From assembly GCA_965230485.1 (NCBI GenBank), contig CBDDLA010000001.1:310001-374000 (forward strand): a stretch of DNA of 64,000 nt. The letters are read 5' to 3'. This document shows positions 22,335 to 31,216 of this stretch, piece after piece. The notes beneath the pieces were generated by a model. That model had not been told where the DNA came from. It saw only the letters and a list, made by a program, of their open reading frames with translations, and did not search any database. The translations under genes and the position numbers were made by a program. Every line of letters starts with the position of its first letter. Within the stretch, counting starts at the first letter, position 1. Origin of the DNA: Putridiphycobacter sp965230485. Lineage in GTDB: Bacteria; Bacteroidota; Bacteroidia; Flavobacteriales_D; Crocinitomicaceae.

Positions 22335-24356
22335 TTAGATATCGCCTAGTCCTTTTCTGATTACATCTAATGACTCAAACTCGCTTTTTACTCTTTCATC
22401 AATAATAGAGTTGACAAAGTTTTTCTTTAATAGTGATTTGTCGTCCATACCCTCAATTAACACTTTTTTGTTACTTAGTTCTGTTAGATTTTCGTAACTT
22501 GAGATTTCATCCGCATCTTTAAGAATTTTTTTATTCATTTTTGCATGCTTAATATTTTCAGCTTTCATCTTATTCACGTAGGTAATTGTTTTTTCATCTC
22601 TTTTGCTTTGCATATTTGGTATTACTAAATCTTTACCGAGCTTTACAATGAATCTACACTCTTTTTTTACAGAAAATAGAAATACTTCCTCCATACTTTT
22701 ATCATGGTAAACAGTTACCCTACTCCCGTTCAACTTATTTCTAAACTCATGTGGTAAGGTATAATTAGAGGTTTGCATCCCCTTCCGATTGATAGAGACT
22801 AGGCTATTTTTTATTTTGTATTTACAAGAGTTATAGAAAAAATAGGGAACCATATAGTCCTCAAGAATTTTAAAGTGTTTTTTTGAGTTCGAGCTAAGTG
22901 ATTGCGCGTATTTAGAAGCAGGGCTCGGTTTTCCATTAACCGAATTTGAATTATAGTTTTCAATACACCTATTTACCATTGATAGTAATTTTGGAATAGT
23001 ATAAAGGTTTTCAATTTTTCGATATTTAATTAACAATTCCATGCAGGGGAGCGAGTACTCACGCTTAGATTTAATCCCTTCACCAATATATCCAACTTCT
23101 TTTCTGAAGTGAGCAGTATTTAGTGTGCCAATTACCCGTTCTATTCTCCCCTTCTCTCTTGGGCTATCATTATTCGTTCTTTTCCAGTTAACTCCGAAAT
23201 ACCGCATCTTAACCTTTAATGATTCTGTCTTTTCTGAGTAATAAGGAGAGTGATTGTCATGAATTATTTCTGCTGGTAACATTCCAGTATTAAGCAATGC
23301 ATTTTTAATTGATTGAGCAACCATAACTGAATTCTCTGTCTGTCCAATACTGTATCCTAGCAATCTGCGGGAATAAAAATCAGTCACAATTACAATGTCT
23401 AAAAATGTCGTTTTTCCTTCATATTTGCACAAAAAGGGAATCCTTGCTCCATCAATTTGCCATATTTCATTGGCTGACTCTGAGCTTAACTGAAAGTATG
23501 GTAAAATATCATCTCTAAATTTTCTTCTTCCGTGTCGTGATAATAAGGTAATATTTTTGATTTCAGTTCCATTCAAAAAAGCTTGAATTGTAGAATATGC
23601 CAATGGGTCTAAACCCTCTTTCACCCTTTCTTCATTGATGACCTCACAAATATGACTTTTGGTCATCTTTACTGGCTTTGAATAATACATTATTAGCCTT
23701 CTTTTCCAATAATCATCTAGTTTTAAATTATTTGATATTGTTAAAAGTGATTTGTGAGGCAATGTATTTTCAATTCTGTTTTCAACACATAACTTAAGTT
23801 TTAAAGCAAAATTTCTGTAAGTAGATGCTCGGAAATAAAGTTTTACATCAAGAGGGATATTGATATATGATTCATACATCTCTGCAACGGTATATTCTTT
23901 TTGATCAAGTAATAGAAGTATCTCTTCGAAGACAGCGTGAGTAGCTGCTAACGAATAAATCAAATCATGATTAGGGAAATAGTTATTGTATTGCGCAGTA
24001 TATCTAGACCATTTATTTTTTGCGACTATCGTAAATACTTCAGTTAAAAATCGGAGTTGTTCTTTTTTTAATTCATCATTATGATAAAGTATTTTTTCTC
24101 CATACTTCAGAATATATTCTTGTTCACTTTTAAGTCCATACTTTCTGAAAGTTTGAGGAGGAATGCTGTTTATTTTGATGAAAGAGTCTGAATTTCTAGA
24201 CTCACCTTTTATTGACAACCATGATTGATCTCCCCTACTTTTATTCCGAGAAATACCATTTTCGATTGTTCCTTTTGGGACGCCAATGTCAATTAAATAA
24301 TTAGACGCAACCCAAATTTCTTCGTTGTAAAAACGAAAATTACTATATTTGTTCAT
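22335..24356 (-). CDS. DDE transposase (TniA/TnsB/MuA type)
   Basis: A 673-residue transposase with an rve catalytic core. D302 in EIWQIDGARIPFL, D367 in AEIIHDNHSPYYS and E406 in GRIERVIGTLNTAHFRK form the DDE triad. N-terminal residues 1-280 include helical DNA-binding segments (for instance HICEVINEERVKEG, a helix-turn-helix-like part) that would bind the repeated end motifs at 20532-20628. The C-terminal beta part (residues 480-600) resembles the Mu-type C-terminal barrel and the last segment contacts the ATPase partner in relatives. All catalytic residues are present, so it may be active. Confidence 0.88.
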   Translation of the reverse strand: MNKYSNFRFYNEEIWVASNYLIDIGVPKGTIENGISRNKSRGDQSWLSIKGESRNSDSFIKINSIPPQTFRKYGLKSEQEYILKYGEKILYHNDELKKEQLRFLTEVFTIVAKNKWSRYTAQYNNYFPNHDLIYSLAATHAVFEEILLLLDQKEYTVAEMYESYINIPLDVKLYFRASTYRNFALKLKLCVENRIENTLPHKSLLTISNNLKLDDYWKRRLIMYYSKPVKMTKSHICEVINEERVKEGLDPLAYSTIQAFLNGTEIKNITLLSRHGRRKFRDDILPYFQLSSESANEIWQIDGARIPFLCKYEGKTTFLDIVIVTDFYSRRLLGYSIGQTENSVMVAQSIKNALLNTGMLPAEIIHDNHSPYYSEKTESLKVKMRYFGVNWKRTNNDSPREKGRIERVIGTLNTAHFRKEVGYIGEGIKSKREYSLPCMELLIKYRKIENLYTIPKLLSMVNRCIENYNSNSVNGKPSPASKYAQSLSSNSKKHFKILEDYMVPYFFYNSCKYKIKNSLVSINRKGMQTSNYTLPHEFRNKLNGSRVTVYHDKSMEEVFLFSVKKECRFIVKLGKDLVIPNMQSKRDEKTITYVNKMKAENIKHAKMNKKILKDADEISSYENLTELSNKKVLIEGMDDKSLLKKNFVNSIIDERVKSEFESLDVIRKGLGDI

Positions 24357-24540
24357 ATTACAATAAATTATTAAAAAGGAAGAGTATATTTTAGACGGTA
24401 TCTCTTCTTTTTTTTGATTAAAATTTTAGTTTAATTCATCTATCTTCTACTATTTATGATTTAACGAAATTGTAGTTTTAATAAATGTGAAACAAGGGAA
24501 ATGAGATGTTTAAACAATTTTTCCTCACTTTTTCCTCGTT

Positions 24541-25488
24541 TTATTGTGAATTTGCTTTCACTACATCAAACAAACATTGTAGCCTTTTTGATTTTCTTGG
24601 ATTTCCCTTAAAGGGTTGTTGCTTTCCATAAATATAGCGAGAGATACTATTTCCCAAATTTTTATTCGAAAGTGGTTCATCCGATTTATTAAGAAATAAA
24701 TCAGATAAGTTTCTACTTAATAAGCTTCTTTCCGACTCATCTATAAGTTTAAATTCAATCAATATTCTGAATAAATAAATTAGTTCTAATGGTTTTCCAT
24801 TCCACCTAATTTTAGATTCTACAATGTTATTAACGCAACCTTTTACTTTAAATATTTCTGAGAAAATTAATGCATTATTGATAAATCCAGATTTTTCCAA
24901 TTGTAAGCATAGCGATAATAGCTTTTGTTCTGATTTCAAGAATTTAAATTGATGAGTTATTCGAACTTTTCTGTTTTTATTTTCAATAATAGATTCTATT
25001 GCATTTAATTCCCTTAATAGATATTTTTCCATCTTTTTATCATCCCAATTCCAATTAAATAATCCTTTTCTTCTTCTATCAATATCTGCCAAAACAGACA
25101 AGTAACTGGCAAGGTAGTCTCGATAATCATAGTCAGTGAATTGTTCCTTGCTTCTACTATAGTTAATTGCCATTATATTAATAGTATTCAACAAACTCAT
25201 TGACATATCCACATATGTCTTTTTGAGCAGTCTTACAGGAGTGAAAATATTTGATTTTTCTAATTTTTTATAACGGGTAACAACATCCATTTTGAACATT
25301 TGATCTTTTTTTATTGCAAGTTCTAAATCAAAATAATCTTTTATCGTTTGTTGGATATAGTCCCTAAGAGATCTATAACCTAGGTACCTTAGAAGGTATT
25401 TTAGAATTCTTTTTGAGTGCTTATGTAAATTTGAATTGATGTAAGCGACCATTTCTTCTAGAAGTTCGGAGTCAATTTTATAATACAT
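24541..25488 (-). CDS. RteC-like hypothetical regulator
   Basis: A 315-residue helical protein, upstream of and on the same strand as the transposase. The segment DYDYRDYLASYLSVLADIDRRRKGLF, then LEKSGFINN, and a C-terminal RWNGKPLELIYLFRILIEFKLI followed by FLNKSDEPLSNKNLG resembles proteins annotated as RteC-like or as unknowns carried by Bacteroidota conjugative elements. RteC itself regulates excision in CTnDOT. This is a pattern-level resemblance; it could instead be an unrelated accessory protein. Confidence 0.4.
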   Translation of the reverse strand: MYYKIDSELLEEMVAYINSNLHKHSKRILKYLLRYLGYRSLRDYIQQTIKDYFDLELAIKKDQMFKMDVVTRYKKLEKSNIFTPVRLLKKTYVDMSMSLLNTINIMAINYSRSKEQFTDYDYRDYLASYLSVLADIDRRRKGLFNWNWDDKKMEKYLLRELNAIESIIENKNRKVRITHQFKFLKSEQKLLSLCLQLEKSGFINNALIFSEIFKVKGCVNNIVESKIRWNGKPLELIYLFRILIEFKLIDESERSLLSRNLSDLFLNKSDEPLSNKNLGNSISRYIYGKQQPFKGNPRKSKRLQCLFDVVKANSQ

Positions 25489-25792
25489 AAGGAGTCATAT
25501 TCTTGTCACTAATATTAGTTAATATATTAGACTATCATATTGTTATTTTAATAGGGTAAGTTTTTGAAGATGAATATGTGCAAGTTTTCTTCGGAAGAAT
25601 AGATTAGAATTGTTTTTGAAGGATTAAAAGGTAATATGTCACTTTCATTATGAACGAAATAGTTCAATATCACCTTGAATATACCGTATTAGGATTTTAT
25701 TCAATTCCAGAAACTATTTACTTACAGGCTTTTTTCTATCCTTAAAAACTTCTATTATTTTACTTCTTTTATTGTCAATAAAATCCGTGAAA
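25489..25792. other. Intergenic, no gene seen
   Basis: About 300 AT-rich bases between the possible transposon regulator and dndB. I see no reading frame, strong hairpin or copy of the transposon-end motif; it is a candidate place for a degenerate transposon right end. Confidence 0.4.
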
Positions 25793-27022
25793 TTAATTGT
25801 CGTGTTCTGGCAATGCAATTCTATCTTCCTCATTTTCTATACCTTTCAATTTATTATACTCAATTGTAACGTACTCTTGATCATAACTTAATCCTAATAA
25901 ATATTTGGTATATTCTCTTTTCAATTTAACCGAAGGTTTTTTAATAACTTTTTTCGCATTATCCCATAATACATCTTTCCAATGATTCCCATTTAGCTCA
26001 GCGTCTAGTTTTCTAAATGCCTCCCAGAATCCAGTTAGCGAACTTTTTTCTGATTTCCAATTAACATATGCCTCAGCCAAAATATTGATCCCAATTGGTC
26101 GAAATAGCATGCTTCCTCCATCAGAATTACGATATTGCGAAACGGATTCTGTCTTATCTCTTATTACTAATTTATAAGACGGGATTTCCATTGAAGCTCC
26201 ATCCCAAAATAGCTTTGAGATTTGATATAATTCTTCAATCACAGTATCTGAAGGTCTAAAATCCCTATGTGTATATGAAGGCTTATAAAGAGTTTTATTT
26301 ACCTCTTGAATGTTTAATATTGTAGTAAATTCATCAGCTTCTGAATCAATATTAGCCTTAGCATTTAGGGCGATTAATGTATCCTTTTCAAAATATTCTA
26401 TTTCCGCAAAAATTCTTCTTGCATTTATTGAAATAGGATTATCTTCATTTGTTATCAAGTCGTCAAGCCCCGTTACTTTTACAGCTTTTGTGTTAATTTC
26501 AGAAAACAATCTACGTGTTCTACGCTTACCTTCTGGTGTTTCATTATGACCGATAATAATAACTGGTAATTCATCAAAGTTAAACCTATCCGAATCATTA
26601 CTTTCAATTGCCTGTTTGATACCATCAATTCTATGTTGTCCATCGATTGAAAATAGTATTTCACCTCCACTAAATTCCAGAATTCCTATACTATTCAAAA
26701 TTTCGTCAGGTAAACTCATTTCAGGAATTGCCGAAGGAGAAAAATCAAACCTGTACCAATTTGGGTTTTCACCATATATTCCAATAATCGCAGAGTTAAA
26801 AAATCTACTATCTTCTCTATTGAGATATTCTTTTATTTTTTTTGACCTTCTTGAAAGTCCTCTTTGAAGGTAATCATCTAAAGATTGGTACTCTCTTATT
26901 GAGTGATTATTATCAATCATTTCTGCAACCTTTTTAAAAGGCAAAGCTGTTTGATAATAAACCCAATCACCAATTATCCCTTTAATTGCAGGAAGTTTGA
27001 ATATATTTCTATTATTGTCCAT
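25793..27022 (-). CDS. dndB: DndB, DGQHR-domain regulator of DNA phosphorothioation
   Basis: A 409-residue protein with the family motif DGQHR at residues 127-131 (FSIDGQHRIDGIKQA), followed by the RRLFSEINTKAVKV segment typical of DndB/DGQHR proteins. DndB is usually a negative regulator that binds DNA and limits phosphorothioate modification. It is the last gene of the operon and overlaps the GIY-YIG gene by 11 bases. In many bacteria dndB is first rather than last. Confidence 0.85.
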   Translation of the reverse strand: MDNNRNIFKLPAIKGIIGDWVYYQTALPFKKVAEMIDNNHSIREYQSLDDYLQRGLSRRSKKIKEYLNREDSRFFNSAIIGIYGENPNWYRFDFSPSAIPEMSLPDEILNSIGILEFSGGEILFSIDGQHRIDGIKQAIESNDSDRFNFDELPVIIIGHNETPEGKRRTRRLFSEINTKAVKVTGLDDLITNEDNPISINARRIFAEIEYFEKDTLIALNAKANIDSEADEFTTILNIQEVNKTLYKPSYTHRDFRPSDTVIEELYQISKLFWDGASMEIPSYKLVIRDKTESVSQYRNSDGGSMLFRPIGINILAEAYVNWKSEKSSLTGFWEAFRKLDAELNGNHWKDVLWDNAKKVIKKPSVKLKREYTKYLLGLSYDQEYVTIEYNKLKGIENEEDRIALPEHDN

Positions 27023-27518
27023 AAGCTGCTTGTATTATACTTTGAAGACCTTGAGGGTATTTAGAATTTATTGGTGGAGTAAATGCTATCAAAAATTCAT
27101 CTTCAATCTCTCTACGTTGCGCCTGAGTATACCCTGGTAATTCTACGTAATAAAAATAAAGATTATCAGGAAAATCATCAATGATAGTGTACATTTTATA
27201 TTGACCTGATTTAGGATTATCTACTTTATCTAAATATTCACCAAATCTTCGTTGTAAACTACTCGTTTCTCCCACGTAAAAAAAGTAATTCATAAAAAGT
27301 GCATTTACTTTTTTAGGAGATGAAAAAAATAAATATAAGCCCTCAACATCATTCAAAGAGTTTCTACTTGCTTCTTCAAATTTAATTTCAGTCCAGCTAA
27401 AGTGATTATACTTTCCATCAATTGTTTCCCATTGTTCTGGACAAATAACAAATTTTCTTCTGTATTTTAAGAAACGATTCCGGTAAGTTGAATGATTGGC
27501 AGGGTCTAAGTAATCCAT
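27012..27518 (-). CDS. GIY-YIG nuclease encoded in the dnd operon
   Basis: A 168-residue single-domain GIY-YIG protein. GLYLF then NYFFYVGETSSLQRRFGEYLD gives the two-strand motif (GLY, YVG) and the conserved Arg; the metal-binding Glu lies in EDEFLIAFTPPINSKYP. It begins in a TAATG overlap with the dndE-herA stop and ends inside dndB, so it belongs to the operon. Dnd restriction normally needs DndF-G-H; none is visible, so this nuclease is a good candidate for the cleavage partner, or for repair or processing of modified DNA. Confidence 0.75.
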   Translation of the reverse strand: MDYLDPANHSTYRNRFLKYRRKFVICPEQWETIDGKYNHFSWTEIKFEEASRNSLNDVEGLYLFFSSPKKVNALFMNYFFYVGETSSLQRRFGEYLDKVDNPKSGQYKMYTIIDDFPDNLYFYYVELPGYTQAQRREIEDEFLIAFTPPINSKYPQGLQSIIQAAYGQ

Positions 27519-29122
27519 TATTTCTTGTTTCTAAACTGATTCAACTCAAATAAACTAGCTTTTTCAAATTCCTTAATATTTGAAATGGCTTGCCCGTTTT
27601 CTATTTTTTCCATACTTCTTGCAACTTTAGCCCCTTCCTTATCTGAGAAACCTAAAAATTTATTTATCATTTTTAAGTTTCCTTTATTTTTTATGTCTAG
27701 AAGAAATGCAATATCACACATACTAGAAAAATCAAAACTTGGTTGATTAAATTCTTCAATCCCCTGAGACAAAAGAATAACAGACACGCCCTTTGATCTA
27801 ATCTCTCTCAATATTTTTTCTAATAAATCTTGTGATTTTTTTTCTTTGAAAATTACGTGTGCTTCATCAATCAATAAAACATATCTCAATCCCTTAGAGC
27901 CACTTTCAACTGGTGTATTTTCCATATTCATGAAGGTGTTATAAATATAGTTGATAATGAGAAATGTTGACGTAAACCTTACTTCATTAGGTAAATCACC
28001 TGATAAAGACAGATAGTAATTTTGGTTTAAAAAACTCCCTTTTGGTTTGGACTCAAATATTTCGTACTCACTCAAGCTATTCATTACCTCTATCAATGTA
28101 TCCACCTTCCCTTCATAGCTTTCAACAAGCTTTTCTTTAATATCTCCAATCGTTGGATAATTACCACTTGTTTGATCTAAAAAGACTTCTTTTGTAGCAT
28201 CCTTTAATTTTTGCTCCTGCTTTTTCCCCATTGAGGGCGTATATTTTGCAATAATATCAACGAATTTACTGATTCCCATCAGCTTATTTTTATCATTAAT
28301 ATTATCAATAAAAGTTAATGGATTTAGTGGAAAAGGTGTTTGCGGAGCATCAATAAATTTAGACTTGGTTCGCTTGAAGAAAGGCTCATAGTATTTTAAA
28401 TCATCATTTTTTAATCCTTTAAAATCTAAATAAATGAAGTTTACTTTTCCATTTGAACCTTCTGTAATTTGAGAAAGTAATTCTAAAGCAAATTGCGTTT
28501 TACCAGTTCCGGAATTACCTGCAACTGCCATATGACAATTATTGTACAATTCCGTATTATTTAATTCAAGTTCAATTTTTTTTGTGTTATCATCAATTAA
28601 ACTGCCAACTTCGATCGAAAGTGAGGAAGCAAAATAACTTTTTTCGATACTCTGGTTATTTTTTACTGCATCTAAGCTTACTTCCACATTTTCCAAATGC
28701 GATATTCCTCTATCTAGATTTTCTATTAAAAAATCGAAGATTGTATACTTGGGATTATTTTCAAAAAGGTCATTAATACTTGACAATCCGTGATCAATAT
28801 GTAATTTGAAATATTTAGGGATGTTACTATCAGTATTATGAACCTCATAATACTGGCTAATTAAAGCGATATAATAATCTCTATATTTGGCATCAAATAA
28901 AATATGGTCTTTATACTCTTTTCCTTTTGAATCATACTCATTAAACTCTCCCTTGGAAAACTTCTTTCCAGTTTGTAGAGAATACCCTAGTGCAATTCTG
29001 GCAATTACATTTTCTTTTGTACCAACTGGAAGTTTTTTCGTTAATCTTTGTACAATTTCTTTATTTGCTAAAGAGGTAGTTATATTAATTTGGTGATACA
29101 TATAGTTCGTCGTATTTTTCAA
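27518..29122 (-). CDS. dndE: DndE fused to HerA-like ATPase
   Basis: A 534-residue two-part protein. Residues 10-100 match DndE: QRLTKKLPVGTKENVIARIALGYSLQ and DSKGKEYKDHILF followed by YRDYYIALISQYY; DndE binds nicked DNA in the modification complex. From about residue 165 comes a DUF87/HerA-type ATPase with Walker A GNSGTGKT (202-209), a late Walker B (YVLLIDEAHVIF) and a C-terminal Gln/Arg-finger region LLSQGIEEF. Most DndE are about 120 residues and free-standing. The gene overlaps dndD by 38 bases; a start at the internal Met8 (29101) would shorten this to 17. Confidence 0.8.
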   Translation of the reverse strand: MKNTTNYMYHQINITTSLANKEIVQRLTKKLPVGTKENVIARIALGYSLQTGKKFSKGEFNEYDSKGKEYKDHILFDAKYRDYYIALISQYYEVHNTDSNIPKYFKLHIDHGLSSINDLFENNPKYTIFDFLIENLDRGISHLENVEVSLDAVKNNQSIEKSYFASSLSIEVGSLIDDNTKKIELELNNTELYNNCHMAVAGNSGTGKTQFALELLSQITEGSNGKVNFIYLDFKGLKNDDLKYYEPFFKRTKSKFIDAPQTPFPLNPLTFIDNINDKNKLMGISKFVDIIAKYTPSMGKKQEQKLKDATKEVFLDQTSGNYPTIGDIKEKLVESYEGKVDTLIEVMNSLSEYEIFESKPKGSFLNQNYYLSLSGDLPNEVRFTSTFLIINYIYNTFMNMENTPVESGSKGLRYVLLIDEAHVIFKEKKSQDLLEKILREIRSKGVSVILLSQGIEEFNQPSFDFSSMCDIAFLLDIKNKGNLKMINKFLGFSDKEGAKVARSMEKIENGQAISNIKEFEKASLFELNQFRNKK

Positions 29123-31214
29123 TTAATTTTCTTGGTTCAACTTCAATAAATGTTGAACTATCATTACTTAAATTATTAATCAGATATGATTTACTTACAT
29201 TCTTTTTTAACAGATCATATTCGCCCTCTGTTAACTCTTTATGAATCAAAGGAAATAACACTACCTGGTCAGATACTTGTGGGTAAAAATGTTTAATAAT
29301 ATTTTCAGCATGTTCTTTATCAAACTTCTGCATTGGACTATCAATAAAAACAGGGAATTCGATATTTGATTCATCCACCAAAGCATTAAGAAGTGCTGAA
29401 GAGTACATCTGTCTTTCTCCCATTGATAAAGCTCCTTTATCAACTAATTGTTCTTTCTTATTGACGATAGTGAACAAGCGAATTTCGATATCTTCACCAG
29501 ATAAACTAATATCTACATCAACTTTACTGATGAAGTTCTTTTTATGCATCAAAATGTTTAAACCATTTTTAATTTTATCTTCTAAAGATCTCTTTTTTCG
29601 TTCCTTGAATTGTATAATAAATTTTTTCAGCGTTTTGATCTCTCGTTCAATCGCATCATTTTTCTTTTTATTCCCTTTAGAAATATCTATCTTCTTTCTT
29701 AAATCGGTCTGCTTATGTCTGTTTGTTTTTAACTCGTTTGTTAACTCTCCAATTTTTTGATTAAAATCATCCAATTGTGATTCAATTTTACTGATGTCAT
29801 CATCTAATAATTGTTTCTTAGATCTTAAATCAGAGATATAAGAATCGTCAGCATCTTTTTCAGCTTTTCTCAATTTACGAGAAATCGCACCTATCTGTGT
29901 CTTTGACTGTGAATACTGATGATTAATTCTGGTAAAAGTCTCTTTAAATGAATGCTTCAAATTATTGATGAGTTGATTAAGCTGGTTTGTTTGAGCATCA
30001 GAAAAGTCGTGGTATGCTTGAAAATCTGATGGTAAGTCAGAAATATCACCATAAAAATGTTTTTTGATTAATTCCTTTATTTTGTCTTCATAAAACCTTC
30101 TGACATTAACTTCAACAACAACATTAGATTCATTTTTGACACTGTCAAGATCATTCAAAAAATTATTGGTTTTATTATCTACATCCTCTTGACGAAACTC
30201 ATTCTGACGAAAATTCTTTTCATCATCCATTTGCTCTGAAGCATTCATCAAAATTTCTCCTGCCAATCCAAAAGGAATTAGATCAAAAAGATCTCTAAGC
30301 TCAGTTTGAAGTTCTTTAATTTTAGATTCTAATTCTTCCTCTTCATTTTTCAATTGAGTAACTTCTTCAATTGACATGTGGTTACCTTCTTGAATAAGGG
30401 TCCTTTGAATCTTATCCGATTCATTTTTCTTCTCTACCCTATCTTGTATCAATTCTTCTATTTTCTCTTCAATTTCTTGAATTTCAATTTGATACTTACT
30501 TATGTTTGCTTCTACATCAATGAACTCTTTTTGATCAGCAGGTTTAGCTGATTCTTTTCTATAATCATCTTGGATGCTAATCAATTGATTTTTAAGAGCT
30601 TCGTATTTATGAATACCGAGCACTTCTGAATAGGCAATTCCAAGTGATTTTCTTTGTTCACTAGAGTTAACTTCAGCTAGTGAAACAATTTTTTCTGCAT
30701 CAAAAAAGAAAAATTTAGCAATTTCAATAGGAAGAATAAATTCTCGAATAAAAATTTCTCCCCCACTTTGATTATCCGTTGTTAAATCATCTGTAATTTG
30801 ATTTGGGTAACCATCTATTAAAATTTCAAGACTTTCAGATGTACCCGTTTTCGTATTATATGAACGTACAATTTTTATTTCATTACAAGTAATGTCTGGT
30901 ATTTTTACGTTTGTCAATGTTACAGCAACAGAAAAAGTAGTCTCATTATTGGCTGAAGCTAAACGATTCAAACTATTACCTATAAATTTACCATAACCGC
31001 CCTTATCCCAAATTTCTTTCTTATAAAGCTCATCTACTTTCTCCATATGTTTTCCGTACAGACACCACACTAAAGACATGAGAAAAGTAGTTTTACCAAA
31101 ACCGTTTTTACCACTTACAACGATTATATTTTTATTTCCAGAAGGAGACAACTCAATAGGGTTTTTCCCTTTATAAATTCTAAAATTATTGAGTTCAATT
31201 TCTTTTATGAACAT
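29085..31214 (-). CDS. dndD: DndD, SMC-like ATPase of DNA phosphorothioation
   Basis: A 709-residue ATPase with a hooked SMC/Rad50 layout. Walker A GKNGFGKT is at residues 35-42; long coiled coils fill about residues 190-600; the ABC signature is ALSMGERQMYSSALLNAL and Walker B is FPVFIDSPMQKFD. DndD may create or sense the nick/structure needed for sulphur incorporation. It lies two bases after dndC and its 3' end is shared with the start of dndE-herA. Confidence 0.9.
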   Translation of the reverse strand: MFIKEIELNNFRIYKGKNPIELSPSGNKNIIVVSGKNGFGKTTFLMSLVWCLYGKHMEKVDELYKKEIWDKGGYGKFIGNSLNRLASANNETTFSVAVTLTNVKIPDITCNEIKIVRSYNTKTGTSESLEILIDGYPNQITDDLTTDNQSGGEIFIREFILPIEIAKFFFFDAEKIVSLAEVNSSEQRKSLGIAYSEVLGIHKYEALKNQLISIQDDYRKESAKPADQKEFIDVEANISKYQIEIQEIEEKIEELIQDRVEKKNESDKIQRTLIQEGNHMSIEEVTQLKNEEEELESKIKELQTELRDLFDLIPFGLAGEILMNASEQMDDEKNFRQNEFRQEDVDNKTNNFLNDLDSVKNESNVVVEVNVRRFYEDKIKELIKKHFYGDISDLPSDFQAYHDFSDAQTNQLNQLINNLKHSFKETFTRINHQYSQSKTQIGAISRKLRKAEKDADDSYISDLRSKKQLLDDDISKIESQLDDFNQKIGELTNELKTNRHKQTDLRKKIDISKGNKKKNDAIEREIKTLKKFIIQFKERKKRSLEDKIKNGLNILMHKKNFISKVDVDISLSGEDIEIRLFTIVNKKEQLVDKGALSMGERQMYSSALLNALVDESNIEFPVFIDSPMQKFDKEHAENIIKHFYPQVSDQVVLFPLIHKELTEGEYDLLKKNVSKSYLINNLSNDSSTFIEVEPRKLIEKYDELYVSPN

Positions 31215-31216
31215 TA

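Larger units (their letters stand above)
20532..25488. mobile_element. Mu/Tn5053-like transposon core (left part, right end not located)
   Basis: Repeated TGT-type end, then on the minus strand a DDE transposase, a MuB/TnsC-like ATPase and a tyrosine recombinase, plus a truncated HicB-like gene and a possible regulator. The DDE-ATPase pair nine bases apart is the core of Mu, Tn552, Tn5053 and Tn7-like elements. The tyrosine recombinase occupies the position held by the serine resolvase in Tn5053. The right boundary is unknown and given here only as the end of the last plausible transposon gene; the dnd operon beyond it could be cargo. Confidence 0.6.
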
